A stretch of 64,000 nucleotides of DNA from Xanthomonas arboricola pv. juglandis (GTDB taxonomy: Bacteria; Pseudomonadota; Gammaproteobacteria; Xanthomonadales; Xanthomonadaceae). Shown here in pieces: positions 35,825 through 45,150 of the stretch. Below the pieces are notes generated by a model. It saw nothing but the letters and a program-made list of their open reading frames with translations, did no database searches and was not told the origin of the DNA. The DNA lies in contig NZ_JZEF01000003.1 in the NCBI RefSeq assembly GCF_001013475.1, positions 124,001 through 188,000 of the forward strand. The letters run 5' to 3'. The number at the start of each line of letters is the position of its first letter. Within the stretch, counting starts at the first letter, position 1. The translations under genes and the position numbers were made by a program.

Positions 35825-36828
35825 ACTGGCTGCAATGGTCGCAATGGCAGGATGCGCTGGCGCACTGCGCATGGCCGTGGGCATGGTGGTTGATGCCGCT
35901 GCCGTTGCTGATGTGGTTCTGGCCGCAGCGCCGTGCCGATACGGCGGCACTGCGCGTGCCTTACGCCGATCAACTGCATGCGGTTGCGCAGGCAAACAGC
36001 GCACCGGTACTGCGGGTGCCGCGCTGGCTTGCCTGGCTGGGCTGGTTTTTCCTGTGCGCGGCGCTCGCGCGCCCGCAGCAATTGGGCGATGTGATCCAGC
36101 CGCCGCGTGAGGCGCGGCAGATGATGCTGGCGGTGGATCTGTCCGGCAGCATGAGCGAGCCGGACATGGTGCTCGGCGGCAATGTGGTGGATCGCCTGAC
36201 CGCCGCCAAGGCGGTGTTGTCGGACTTTCTGGATCGTCGCGACGGCGATCGGGTCGGCTTGCTGGTGTTCGGTCAGCGCGCCTACGCGTTGACGCCGTTG
36301 ACCGCCGACCTGACCTCCGTGCGCGACCAGTTGGCTGACAGCGTGGTGGGGCTGGCCGGGCGCGAGACGGCGATCGGCGATGCGATCGCGTTGTCGGTCA
36401 AACGGCTGCGCGAGCAGAAGCAGGGCCAGCGCGTGGTGGTGTTGCTCACCGACGGCGTCAACACCGCAGGCGTGCTCAATCCGCTCAAGGCCGCCGAGCT
36501 TGCCAAGGCCGAAGGCGTGCGCGTGCATACGATCGCCTTCGGCGGCAACGGCGGCTATTCGTTGTTCGGCGTGCCGATTCCGGCCACGGGCAACGACGAT
36601 ATCGACGAAGACGGCTTGCGCAAGATCGCCGCGCAGACCGGTGGACGCTTTTTCCGTGCCCGCGATACCGAAGAACTGGCCGGCATCTATGCCGAGCTGG
36701 ATCGGCTGGAGCCGGTCAAGGCGCTCGGCCCTTCGGTGCAGCCGCGCGTGGAACGCTATTACTGGCCGTTGGGCGCTGCCATCGTGATTGCGCTGCTGGC
36801 CTATGTGTTGCCGCGGAGATGGCGATGA
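35821..36828 (+). CDS. VWA domain membrane protein (BatA-like)
   Basis: A 335-residue protein with two N-terminal transmembrane segments (about 24-40 and 70-86), a VWA domain between about 95 and 290, and a C-terminal transmembrane helix (LGAAIVIALLAYVLPRRW). The MIDAS motif DLSGSMS is intact, with the TDGVNTAG metal-site segment further on. VWA proteins of this type are the presumed clients of MoxR. In Bacteroides the Bat locus has been linked to aerotolerance, but no function is shown in xanthomonads. ATGA overlap with DUF4381. Confidence 0.92.
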   Translation: MNWLQWSQWQDALAHCAWPWAWWLMPLPLLMWFWPQRRADTAALRVPYADQLHAVAQANSAPVLRVPRWLAWLGWFFLCAALARPQQLGDVIQPPREARQMMLAVDLSGSMSEPDMVLGGNVVDRLTAAKAVLSDFLDRRDGDRVGLLVFGQRAYALTPLTADLTSVRDQLADSVVGLAGRETAIGDAIALSVKRLREQKQGQRVVVLLTDGVNTAGVLNPLKAAELAKAEGVRVHTIAFGGNGGYSLFGVPIPATGNDDIDEDGLRKIAAQTGGRFFRARDTEELAGIYAELDRLEPVKALGPSVQPRVERYYWPLGAAIVIALLAYVLPRRWR

Positions 36829-38678
36829 ACGCGCTGACCGAACTGGCAGGCGGGCTGCAGTCGCTGCATCTGCTGCGCCCGGGGTTGCTGTGGGCGCTGC
36901 TGGCGATCGTGCCGGCGGCAGTGCTGTGGCAGTTGCGTCGACGCGATGCGGACGTGTGGCGGCAAAGCGTGGATGCGCATCTGTTGCCGACCTTGCTGGT
37001 GTCCGGCAGTCGGCGTGGATGGCTGGGATTCGTGCTGGCTGCGCTGACCTATGCGCTGGCGGTGCTGGCGATGACCGGGCCGAGCTGGCGGCAGACCGAG
37101 CGGCCGGTGTATCACTCCAGCATGCCGCTGGTGGTGGCGCTGGACCTGTCCTCCAGCATCACCGCCAACGACCTGCCGCCGTCGCGTCTGCTACAGGCGC
37201 GGGCCAAGTTGGCCACGTTGTTAAGCAAGCGGGCCGGTGGCGAAGTCGCATTGCTGGTCTATGCAGGCGAGAGTTTCACCGTTGCGCCGTTGACCGAAGA
37301 CACCGCCAACGTGGCGTTGTTTCTGGATGCGCTGTCGCCATCGGTGATGCCTGTGGACGGCAAGCGCGCCGATGCGGCGATCGACGCGGCCACGCAGTTG
37401 CTGCTGCAGGCGGGTTTCAAGCAGGGCGACATCCTGCTGGTCAGCGACAGCGCCGATCGTGCGGCCGGAAGTTCTGCACGGCTGGCGCGCTCGCGTGGAT
37501 TCAGCGTGTCCGCGCTCGGCGTGGGGAGCACGCGCGGCGCGGCCTATCGCACCACGACCGGTGAGATTGCGCAGACAAAACTGGATGAAGGCAGCCTGCG
37601 CGATCTTGCCGGGCAGGGCGGTGGTCGCTATGCGCGTATCACCGCCGACGATGCGGACCTACGTGCGCTGGGTGTGCTCGACCCGGCGCAACAGCCGCTG
37701 GCCGATGAAACCGCCGAGTCCACCGGCGGCAAGACCTGGCTGGACGAGGGCTACTGGCTGCTGCTACCGGTGATGCTGTTGGCACTGCTGGCGTTCCGGC
37801 GGCGTACGGTTGTGGCGGTACTTGCATTGGTGTGCGTGTTGCCATTGGCCCAACCCGCGCATGCTGCCGACGGCACCTTGTGGCAACGCGCCGATCAGGT
37901 GCAGCAGCAGCGCCTGGATGCAGGCGTGCAGGCATATCGCAGGGGCGATTTCGCCGCGGCACAAAAAGCCTTCGAGAATGTGCCCACCGATGAGGGTTTG
38001 TACAACCTCGGCAACGCGCTGGCCAGGCAGGGCCAATACGACGAAGCGATTGCGGCTTACGACCGGGCGCTCAAGCAACATCCGGATCAGCCCGACGCCA
38101 TCGCCAATCGTGCGGCGGTGGAGGCGGCGCGCAAGCGTCAGCAGCAGAACAATAAAGACGGCAAGGGCAAGGACGGCAAGGGCCAGTCCGACGACCAGAA
38201 ACAATCCGGTCAGAACGGCTCCGGCCAGAATCAGTCCGGACAGAACAAGCAGAACGATCCAAAGCCTGGCCAGGACGGGCAAGGCAAGCAGGATGCGCAA
38301 GGCAAACAGGACGGCAAGGATCAGCCGTCTGCGCAGGCGCCGCAGGACGCAGCCTCGCAGAACCAGCAGTCCAAAAACGGCCAGGGCGAGCAGAGCAAGC
38401 AGGACGCAGCGCCGCAATCGGCCGACGCCAAGGCGCAGCAGCAGGCCGATGCCGCGCAGCGGCAAAAGATGCAGCAGGCGATGGCGCAGGCTGGCGACAA
38501 GAGCGCCGATGCAAACGGCAAGCAGGCCGCTGCGGCAACGGCGAACGAAACGCCGGAGCAACGCGAGCAACGCCAGGCAGTGGATGCCTGGTTGCGGCGG
38601 GTGCCGGACGACCCGGGCAGTCTGCTGCGCACCAAATTCAGGCTGGAACACGAACGCAGGCAACGGGACGGACGATGA
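36825..38678 (+). CDS. VWA plus TPR membrane protein (fused BatB/BatC-like)
   Basis: A 617-residue protein. N-terminal transmembrane segment, VWA domain (about 95-290) with a MIDAS-like ALDLSSSIT, then two membrane segments (about 310-340), and a TPR unit (YRRGDFAAAQKAFENVPTDE; YNLGNALARQGQYDEAIAAY). The next 140 residues are a Lys/Gln/Gly/Asn/Asp-rich disordered tract, and the end is EQRQAVDAWLRRVPDDPGSL, the conserved BatC-type finish. In Bacteroides, BatB and BatC are separate, so this looks like a fusion. Start 36825 (ATGA overlap) was preferred over 36819. Confidence 0.9.
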   Translation: MNALTELAGGLQSLHLLRPGLLWALLAIVPAAVLWQLRRRDADVWRQSVDAHLLPTLLVSGSRRGWLGFVLAALTYALAVLAMTGPSWRQTERPVYHSSMPLVVALDLSSSITANDLPPSRLLQARAKLATLLSKRAGGEVALLVYAGESFTVAPLTEDTANVALFLDALSPSVMPVDGKRADAAIDAATQLLLQAGFKQGDILLVSDSADRAAGSSARLARSRGFSVSALGVGSTRGAAYRTTTGEIAQTKLDEGSLRDLAGQGGGRYARITADDADLRALGVLDPAQQPLADETAESTGGKTWLDEGYWLLLPVMLLALLAFRRRTVVAVLALVCVLPLAQPAHAADGTLWQRADQVQQQRLDAGVQAYRRGDFAAAQKAFENVPTDEGLYNLGNALARQGQYDEAIAAYDRALKQHPDQPDAIANRAAVEAARKRQQQNNKDGKGKDGKGQSDDQKQSGQNGSGQNQSGQNKQNDPKPGQDGQGKQDAQGKQDGKDQPSAQAPQDAASQNQQSKNGQGEQSKQDAAPQSADAKAQQQADAAQRQKMQQAMAQAGDKSADANGKQAAAATANETPEQREQRQAVDAWLRRVPDDPGSLLRTKFRLEHERRQRDGR

Positions 38679-40414
38679 TCGGCACACACCATTTGCGCCG
38701 CGCGGCGATCGGCATGTTGACCAGCGCGATGCTGCTCACCTGTGCACCGGTGGGTGCCGTCACGCGCGCGTGGCTGGATCGCGACAGCGCCAATGCCGGC
38801 GACGTGGTGATGCTGAATATCGAAACCGATCAACGCGGTGTCGATCCGGATTACACGCCGTTGCGCAACGATTTCGCGCTGGGGGCCAAGAGCGCCAACC
38901 AGCAGATGCAGGTGACTAATGGGTCGGTGACGGTGCGCGCGCTGTTCGGCGTGGTGCTGACGCCGCGCAAGAGCGGCGAGCTGATCGTGCCGGCGATCCG
39001 CGTGGGTAACGAGCGCACCGAACCGTTGCGGTTGCAGGTGGGCGCGTCGGCAAGCGATGCCGGCAGTAGCGCGCCCGGCGCAGCAGCAGCGGCGCAAGGC
39101 AACGAGGATGCCTTTGTGCAGACGCAGGTGGACGATCCGCAGCCCTATGTGCAGCAAAGTGTGGGCGTGGTGGTGCGGCTGTATTTCGCCACGCAGCTGG
39201 CGTCCGGCGAACTCGATCTTGAAGCGCCCGATGGTGCATCGCTGCAGCGCATCGGCGACGACGTCAGTTCGGTCAAGGTACTCAATAACCGCCAATACAA
39301 CGTGGTCGAGCGGCGCTATCTGCTGGTGCCCGAGCGCAGCGGCCGGCTGGTGTTGCCGTCGGCGCGCTTCAATGGTCGGTCGGTCGGCGGCTTCTTCGAC
39401 GACTATTTCGGTCGTGGCAATGGCGAGCTGAGTGCACGCAGCGCCAGCATCCCGCTGCAGGTACGCGCACAACCGGCCAACGCGCCGCAGCCGTGGTTGC
39501 CGCTGCGCAGCCTGCAGTTGCGCTACACGACCACGCCGCAGCGCGCCACCGCCGGTGAAGCGGCCCAGCTCGTGGTGGAGGCCAGCGCACGCGGCGCCAC
39601 CCAGGCGCAGTTCCCGGAATTGCCGACCCCGAGCGTGCCCGACGCGCAGGTGTTCGCCGAGCCGCCGCAATACGAAGAACGCTTCGTGGATGGCTCGCCG
39701 CAGCTGCGGCTGACCCGCCGTTATTCGATCGTGCCCAACCGCGCCGGTCGGCTGGTGGTGCCCGGCTTGCAGGTAGCATGGTGGGATGTGGGCGCGGGGG
39801 CAGCCAAGACCGCGGCGTTGCCGGACCTTACGCTGGATGTGGCGGCAGGTAGCGGTGCGTTTGCGGCGCCCGCGCCCGCGCCAACGCCTGCAGCCAGTCC
39901 ATCACCGGATAACGTTGCGCCAACCGCTGCGGCCGGTACGTTGAGCCTGCAGCAGGCTGCGGCCACGCAACGGCCATGGGGCTGGATCGCTGCGGCGATC
40001 GGCTTTGCGCTGCTGTGGATTGCCACCCTGGTGTGGGCCTTGTCGCGGCGTCGTGGCGGCTCGCACGGCGCGCCGGTGATCAACGCCAGCGATGCAGCTG
40101 CGCCCGGACGGCGTGTGACGCACGGTGTGGCCGAGCTGCGACGCGCGCTCGATACCGGCGGCATGGACGACGTGGCCGCGGTGCTGTGCGGCATGGCCGG
40201 CGTTGCCGATATCGACAGCGTGCTGGCAGCGTTGAGCGACCCGGCGCAGCGGGCAGCGGTGGCACAGATGCAGCGTGCCCGTTGGGGCGGCGATGGCGAC
40301 GTGACCAGTGCACGTTCGGCCTTGCGCGAGGCCTTTGCCAAGGGCCCGCGGTGGCGAAATGCCACGGCTGCGGAGCCGGAGGTCTTGGCGCCGCTGTATC
40401 CGCCGGCGCCTTGA
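38675..40414 (+). CDS. BatD-like (oxygen tolerance) protein
   Basis: A 579-residue exported membrane protein. Signal peptide (IGMLTSAMLLTCAPVGA), then several BatD Ig-like beta domains: RAWLDRDSANAGDVVMLNI, NQQMQVTNGSVTVRALFGVV, LTPRKSGELIVPAIRVGNE and QQSVGVVVRLYFATQLASGE with YLLVPERSGRLVLPSARFNG. A transmembrane segment near residue 440 (PWGWIAAAIGFALLWIATLV) is preceded by an Ala/Pro-rich linker. Cytoplasmic C-terminus of about 130 residues. Last gene of the six-gene operon; overlap of four bases with the VWA/TPR gene. Confidence 0.9.
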   Translation: MIGTHHLRRAAIGMLTSAMLLTCAPVGAVTRAWLDRDSANAGDVVMLNIETDQRGVDPDYTPLRNDFALGAKSANQQMQVTNGSVTVRALFGVVLTPRKSGELIVPAIRVGNERTEPLRLQVGASASDAGSSAPGAAAAAQGNEDAFVQTQVDDPQPYVQQSVGVVVRLYFATQLASGELDLEAPDGASLQRIGDDVSSVKVLNNRQYNVVERRYLLVPERSGRLVLPSARFNGRSVGGFFDDYFGRGNGELSARSASIPLQVRAQPANAPQPWLPLRSLQLRYTTTPQRATAGEAAQLVVEASARGATQAQFPELPTPSVPDAQVFAEPPQYEERFVDGSPQLRLTRRYSIVPNRAGRLVVPGLQVAWWDVGAGAAKTAALPDLTLDVAAGSGAFAAPAPAPTPAASPSPDNVAPTAAAGTLSLQQAAATQRPWGWIAAAIGFALLWIATLVWALSRRRGGSHGAPVINASDAAAPGRRVTHGVAELRRALDTGGMDDVAAVLCGMAGVADIDSVLAALSDPAQRAAVAQMQRARWGGDGDVTSARSALREAFAKGPRWRNATAAEPEVLAPLYPPAP

Positions 40415-40550
40415 TCGGTTTCGGTGCATCGGAAGTTGCTGACTGGGTCTAGATGGTCACCATGTCCTGTCCGGCTTTGACGCATTGATCCCGGTTGCGC
40501 CTGGTTGTTCACCTGTGCTGCTTAAAACAAGGCGTTGGGTCTGTGACCTG

Positions 40551-40684
40551 GCTGCAGAGCCCTTGCCCGCCCACCCTCGCGGGACACGCCGCAAGTACGT
40601 CCTTGTAGGCTCTTACGCGGCATCCCTGCCGCGTAAGGTCCCGCGACGGTGAGCGGGCAAGGACCAGTCGGGATGGTCGGTGTG
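40551..40684 (+). repeat. Palindromic intergenic element, copy 1
   Basis: 134 bp from GCTGCAGAGC to GGTCGGTGTG. Nested inverted repeats: outer CCTTGCCCGC / GCGGGCAAGG, middle CGCGGGAC / GTCCCGCG, inner TTACGCGGCA / TGCCGCGTAA, forming one long hairpin. Differs from copy 2 at about five positions. Similarity continues weakly for about 15-20 bp on both sides. No coding capacity; a MITE-like or REP-like element is likely. Confidence 0.85.
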
Positions 40685-40869
40685 GTTAGTTGCAAGCAGA
40701 GCACGAGGTGCGCTGGGCGCATCACTCTGGGTCCCACCAGCTTCTTATCGCCTTCCCATTGCAAATAGCCGACAGGCTTTCAACACGCAACCTACAGGCT
40801 TCTCACCTGCCTAGCGCAAGTCGAGCGACATGCCTTCAAGAAAGCAATCGGCCAACTCTCTGGCGCGGT

Positions 40870-40965
40870 GTCCTTGCCGGTTGCGGGACCATTGGCGGCA
40901 TGGATGCCGCCGAGGAGCCTCCATGGACGGATTCACGGCGTGTCCCGCAAGCGGCGAGGGCACCG
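40870..40965 (-). repeat. Palindromic intergenic element, copy 3 (inverted, diverged)
   Basis: Read on the minus strand it follows the same design: GGGACACGCCG, then CCGTCCATGGAGGCTC, GGCGGCATCCATGCCGCC and GGTCCCGCAA. It is shorter, with several substitutions against copies 1 and 2, and in the opposite orientation. Confidence 0.6.
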
Positions 40966-41114
40966 CGCACTCGACTCACCAGGCTTCTGATTCAAGCATC
41001 CGATCGCGCTTCGACGACACTACAGTTTGAAGTCTTGGTTGCTTTGTACGTTGTGTCTCGATGCGCTTGGACAGTGTGGAGAGATCAGTGGCAGAGCGAC
41101 GGATCTGTGGCTTC

Positions 41115-41248
41115 GCTGCAGAGCCCTTGCCCGCCCATCATCGCGGGACACGCCGCAAGTACGTCCCTGTAGGCTCTTACGCGGCATCCATGCCGCGTAA
41201 GGTCCCGCGACGGTGAGCGGGCAAGGACCTGTCGGGATGGTCGGTGTG
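41115..41248 (+). repeat. Palindromic intergenic element, copy 2
   Basis: 134 bp, the same length and orientation as copy 1, with the same nested inverted repeats. Substitutions fall mostly inside loops or at compensating positions (for example ATCCC to ATCCA in the inner loop), as expected if structure matters. Confidence 0.85.
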
Positions 41249-41516
41249 CATGGTTGCAAGCAAGAGCTCAGGGACTGATTCCATGCGTGTTCCCAAAGCG
41301 GTTGGGCATCGCGCCCCGGTACAGGCGGCTCATGCATCCGCTCTGCCTGCCCACGGCGAGCGCGCCAGATGTGTTGAACGCTCCAGCGCCCGTATCGGCT
41401 GACGTAGGGAGCTGCACCTACCCTCGGGCAGGCGCACGGCGACAGGCCGGGTAGGTGGCCGCGTCGATGGCGTTTGTTAAGCTCCGGGACTTGTGTCCAG
41501 ATCAAGGCCCGACCAG

Positions 41517-42797
41517 ATGACTGCATCCCCCGCCGCACGCCGCCCGGGCCTGCCCCTGCATTGGAAGATGGGCATTGGCTTCGCCGTCGGTCTGCTGCTG
41601 GGTCTGGCCGTCTACTACCTGGCCGGCAGCGATGCCGACTGGGTGCGCGTGGTCACCAAATACGTCACCACGCCGTTCTCGCAGATCTTCCTCAATCTGA
41701 TCTTCATGCTGATCGTGCCGCTGCTGTTTTCGGCATTGGTGATGGGCATTTCCGAAATGGGCGACATCCGTGCGCTCGGGCGCGTGGGGTGGCGCACCCT
41801 GGGCTACACCGTCGTGCTGTCCGGCGTGGCGGTGTTGCTGGGGCTGGTGCTGGTGAATGTGCTCAAGCCTGGTGCCGGCGTGGACCCGCAGCTGGCCAAC
41901 CAATTGATCCAGCAGAACGCTGAGCGCACCCGCGAGATCATCTCCAGCTCCGGCACCCAGCCGCAGGGCATGGACATGCTGTTGTCGATCGTGCCCAGCA
42001 ACGTGATCGCGGCAGCGTCCAGCAACGGCGCGATCCTGTCGCTGATGTTCTTTGCGGTGATGTTCGGCGTGGGCATGGTGCTGACCGCCGACGAAAAGGT
42101 GGCCACGCTCAAGCGCGGCATCGAGGGCATCTTCGAAATCTCGATGACCCTGATCGGCTTGGTGATCCGTCTGGCGCCGTATGCGGTGGCTTGTTTCATG
42201 TTCAATCTGGCCGCGCTGTTCGGCTTCGATCTGCTGATCCGCCTGGGCGCTTATGTGGGTGTGGTGGTGCTGGCGCTGGGCCTGCACATGGTGGTCAGTT
42301 ATGGGCTGGCAGTGAAGTTCGCCGGGCGCTCGCCGATCGGCTTCTTCAAGCAGACCCAGGAGGCCACGATGATGGCGTTCTCCACCGCCTCCAGTAACGC
42401 GACCCTGCCGACCGCCCTGCGCGTGGCCGACGAGATGGGCCTGCCGCCGCGGGTGTCGCGTTTCGTGCTGACCGTGGGCGCCACCGCCAACCAGAACGGC
42501 ACCGCCTTGTTCGAAGGGGTGACGGTGATCTTCCTGGCGCAGTTCTTCAACGTGGACCTGAGCATCGGCCAGCAGTTCATGGTGATGCTGGTCTGCATCC
42601 TGGGTGGCATTGGCACCGCCGGCGTACCGTCCGGCTCGCTGCCGGTGGTGGCGCTGATCTGCGCGATGGTTGGGGTCAACCCGGTCGGCATCGGCATGAT
42701 CCTGGGCGTCAATCATTTCCTGGATATGTGCCGGACGGCGCTGAACGTGACTGGCGATCTGGCACTGACGACCTTGGTTGCCAAGGGCGAGGAGTAG
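41517..42797 (+). CDS. Dicarboxylate/amino acid:cation symporter (DAACS family)
   Basis: A 426-residue inner membrane transporter with about eight membrane segments. Motifs: FLNLIFMLIVPLLFSALVMG (HP-type segment), AFSTASSNATLPTALRVADE (serine-rich HP1 motif), TVGATANQNGTALFEGVTVI (NMDGT-like motif, here NQNGT), and GTAGVPSGSLPVVALI with the HP2 glycines. Members carry glutamate or C4-dicarboxylates with Na+ or H+; the substrate is not decided here. ATG 41517 (MTASPAARR) is preferred over GTG at 41493. Confidence 0.9.
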   Translation: MTASPAARRPGLPLHWKMGIGFAVGLLLGLAVYYLAGSDADWVRVVTKYVTTPFSQIFLNLIFMLIVPLLFSALVMGISEMGDIRALGRVGWRTLGYTVVLSGVAVLLGLVLVNVLKPGAGVDPQLANQLIQQNAERTREIISSSGTQPQGMDMLLSIVPSNVIAAASSNGAILSLMFFAVMFGVGMVLTADEKVATLKRGIEGIFEISMTLIGLVIRLAPYAVACFMFNLAALFGFDLLIRLGAYVGVVVLALGLHMVVSYGLAVKFAGRSPIGFFKQTQEATMMAFSTASSNATLPTALRVADEMGLPPRVSRFVLTVGATANQNGTALFEGVTVIFLAQFFNVDLSIGQQFMVMLVCILGGIGTAGVPSGSLPVVALICAMVGVNPVGIGMILGVNHFLDMCRTALNVTGDLALTTLVAKGEE

Positions 42798-42968
42798 GGA
42801 GTCGGGAATCGGGAATGGGTAAGAGCGGGCTATAGCGATCGTTACGTGTGAAGTGAGGTCCTGTTGCACCGCAGCGGTAGCTTTGGTGAGAGCGGCGTCA
42901 GCGACCAACCTGCTGCACTGCACCCGATTCCCGATTCTCCATTCCCGATTCCCCAATCCCGGCTCCCT
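42796..42968. repeat. Intergenic GGGAATC array (copy E)
   Basis: Directly behind the symporter stop, GTCGGGAATCGGGAATGGG (42801-42819) and, about 100 bp later, CCCGATTCCCGATTC followed by CATTCCCGATTCCCCAATC (42923-42958). Opposed arms can pair, giving a long-looped hairpin between the symporter and transketolase genes. Confidence 0.8.
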
Positions 42969-43036
42969 AACGCGCTCTGTGGGAGAATAAGCGGCTCCGC
43001 TTCCAGCGGTGTTCCCCTCCGCTTCCATAGACGCCC

Positions 43037-45037
43037 ATGACCCAGCCCACCCGCCGCCAGCTGGCCAACGCCATCCGTTTTCTCGCCGCCGATGCGGTCG
43101 AAGCCGCCAAATCCGGCCATCCCGGCATGCCGATGGGCATGGCCGATATCGCCGAAGTGCTGTGGAATGATTTCTTCCGGCACAACCCGAACAACCCGCA
43201 GTGGTTCAACCGCGACCGTTTCGTGCTGTCCAACGGTCACGGCTCGATGCTGCAGTACGCGCTGCTGCACCTGTCCGGCTATGACCTGCCGATCGAGCAG
43301 CTCAAGCAGTTCCGTCAGCTGCACAGCAAGACCGCCGGTCACCCCGAGCGCAGCGAAACCCCCGGCGTGGAGACCACCACCGGCCCGCTCGGGCAGGGTT
43401 TTGCCAATGCGGTCGGGTTCGCGCTGGCCGAGAAGTTGCTGGCGCAGCGCTACAACCGCCCGGAGCTGGAAATCGTCGACCACCGTACCTGGGTGTTCAT
43501 GGGCGATGGCTGCATGATGGAAGGCATTTCCCATGAAGCCGCCTCGCTGGCCGGTACCTGGGGCCTGGGCAAGCTGGTCGCGTTCTGGGACAACAACCAG
43601 ATCTCCATCGACGGCAACACCGCCGGCTGGTTCAGCGACAACACCCCGGAGCGCTTCGAGGCCTATGGCTGGCATGTGATCCGCGATGTGGACGGACACG
43701 ACGCCGAGAAGATCAAGGCTGCCATCGAGACCGCGCTGGAGAACACCGACAAGCCCTCGCTGATCTGCTGCCGCACCAAGATCGGCTTCGGCGCACCGAG
43801 CAAGGCCGGCAAGGAATCCTCGCACGGCGCACCGCTGGGCAAGGAAGAACTCGAGGGCGCCCGCAAGGCGCTGGAGTGGCCGTACGGCCCCTTCGAGATT
43901 CCCGAAGAGATCTACGCCGGCTGGCGCGCAGGTGGCACCGGCACCCTGCGCCAGGCCGAGTGGGAGCAGCTGTTCGACAAGTACGGCAAGCAGTACGCCA
44001 CCGAAGCTGCCGAGCTGACCCGCCGCTCGCACGGCGAGCTGCCGGCCGACTTCATCGCCCAGGCCGATGCCTATATCGCCAAGGCGCAGCAGGACGGCCA
44101 GACCATCGCCTCGCGCAAGGCCTCGCAGCTGGCGATCGAAGCGTTCGCGCCGTTGTTGCCCGAATTGATCGGCGGTTCGGCCGACCTGGCGCATTCCAAC
44201 CTGACCTTGTGGAAGGCCAGCAAGTCGGTGGCCACCGATGATCCGGATGCCAACTACGTCTATTACGGCGTGCGCGAGTTCGGCATGACTGCCATCGCCA
44301 ACGGCCTGGCGCTGCATGGCGGCTTCATTCCGTTCGACGCCACCTTCCTGGTGTTCAGCGATTACGCGCGCAACGGCGTGCGCATGAGCGCGTTGAATCC
44401 GGCCCATGCCATCCACGTGTACACGCACGACTCGATCGGCCTGGGCGAGGACGGCCCGACCCATCAGCCGGTGGAACACCTGGCCTCGCTGCGCTACATC
44501 CCCAACAACGATGTGTGGCGCCCGGGCGATGCGGTGGAATCGGCGGTGAGCTGGAAGGCCGCCATCACCCGCAAGGACGGCCCGAGCTGCCTGGTGTTCA
44601 GTCGCCAGAACCTGCAGCACCAGCCGCGCAGCGACGAGCAGCTCAAGCTGATCGAGCGCGGCGGTTATGTGCTGGCCGATGCCGAAGGCGGCACGCCCGA
44701 CGTGATCCTGATCGCCACGGGTTCGGAAGTCGGGCTGGCGGTGGAAGCCAAGCAGACCCTGGACGCGGCCGGGCTGAAGACGCGCGTGGTGTCGATGCCG
44801 TCGACCGATGTGTTCGATCGCCAGGATGCGGCCTATCGCGAGTCGGTGCTGCCCAATGCGGTGCGCAAGCGCGTGGCGGTAGAAGCGGGCGTGACCGGCT
44901 TCTGGCGCAAGTACGTGGGCCTGGATGGTGATGTGGTCGGTATCGACACCTTCGGTGCCTCGGCACCGGCGGATCAGCTGTATGCGTACTTCAAGATCAC
45001 CGCCGAGCATGTGGTCGCGGCAGCCAAGGCGCTGTAA
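43037..45037 (+). CDS. tkt: Transketolase
   Basis: A 666-residue thiamine-diphosphate enzyme of the pentose phosphate pathway that moves C2 units between sugar phosphates. Motifs: [20 protein letters not shown] with catalytic His, [17 protein letters not shown], the ThDP/Mg site [20 protein letters not shown] with following NNQISIDG, the second-domain [17 protein letters not shown] and [20 protein letters not shown]. Length matches (about 663-670). Start 43037. It is followed by a strong terminator. Confidence 0.98.
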   Translation: MTQPTRRQLANAIRFLAADAVEAAKSGHPGMPMGMADIAEVLWNDFFRHNPNNPQWFNRDRFVLSNGHGSMLQYALLHLSGYDLPIEQLKQFRQLHSKTAGHPERSETPGVETTTGPLGQGFANAVGFALAEKLLAQRYNRPELEIVDHRTWVFMGDGCMMEGISHEAASLAGTWGLGKLVAFWDNNQISIDGNTAGWFSDNTPERFEAYGWHVIRDVDGHDAEKIKAAIETALENTDKPSLICCRTKIGFGAPSKAGKESSHGAPLGKEELEGARKALEWPYGPFEIPEEIYAGWRAGGTGTLRQAEWEQLFDKYGKQYATEAAELTRRSHGELPADFIAQADAYIAKAQQDGQTIASRKASQLAIEAFAPLLPELIGGSADLAHSNLTLWKASKSVATDDPDANYVYYGVREFGMTAIANGLALHGGFIPFDATFLVFSDYARNGVRMSALNPAHAIHVYTHDSIGLGEDGPTHQPVEHLASLRYIPNNDVWRPGDAVESAVSWKAAITRKDGPSCLVFSRQNLQHQPRSDEQLKLIERGGYVLADAEGGTPDVILIATGSEVGLAVEAKQTLDAAGLKTRVVSMPSTDVFDRQDAAYRESVLPNAVRKRVAVEAGVTGFWRKYVGLDGDVVGIDTFGASAPADQLYAYFKITAEHVVAAAKAL

Positions 45038-45059
45038 CGCCTTGCGTGGTGCCTGAAAG

Positions 45060-45087
45060 AAAAAGCCGGCGAAAGCCGGCTTTTTTG
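45060..45087 (+). terminator. Rho-independent terminator after tkt
   Basis: Eleven-bp stem AAAAGCCGGC / GCCGGCTTTT with loop GAAA, then TTTTG. The A-run and T-run flanking make it usable in both directions, suited to the converging hydrolase gene. Confidence 0.9.
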
Positions 45088-45150
45088 TTGGATCTCGTGA
45101 TCAATGCGCGATGTGCGGTACTTCATCATTCAACGAGCGCGTTGCGTGTT

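Larger units (their letters stand above)
40415..41516. other. 1.1-kb noncoding block with three repeat copies
   Basis: No convincing gene. Open frames here are the products of the repeats themselves and lack Shine-Dalgarno sites or family motifs. It contains two direct copies of a ~134-bp palindromic element (40551-40684 and 41115-41248) and one diverged inverted copy (about 40870-40965). The 265 bp directly before the symporter gene has no recognisable promoter with consensus hexamers. Confidence 0.75.

Noticed and set aside
40690-41172. Short open frames in the 1.1-kb gap.
   Set aside because: They are read through palindromic repeats, have no Shine-Dalgarno and no recognisable motif.
41502-43028. 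Minus-strand frame of 508 codons opposite the symporter.
   Set aside because: His/Gln-rich shadow frame without motifs; the symporter has clear DAACS motifs.
42842-45010. Minus-strand frame of 722 codons opposite transketolase.
   Set aside because: Shadow of a GC-rich gene; composition is Gln/His/Arg/Gly-rich and unlike a real protein.
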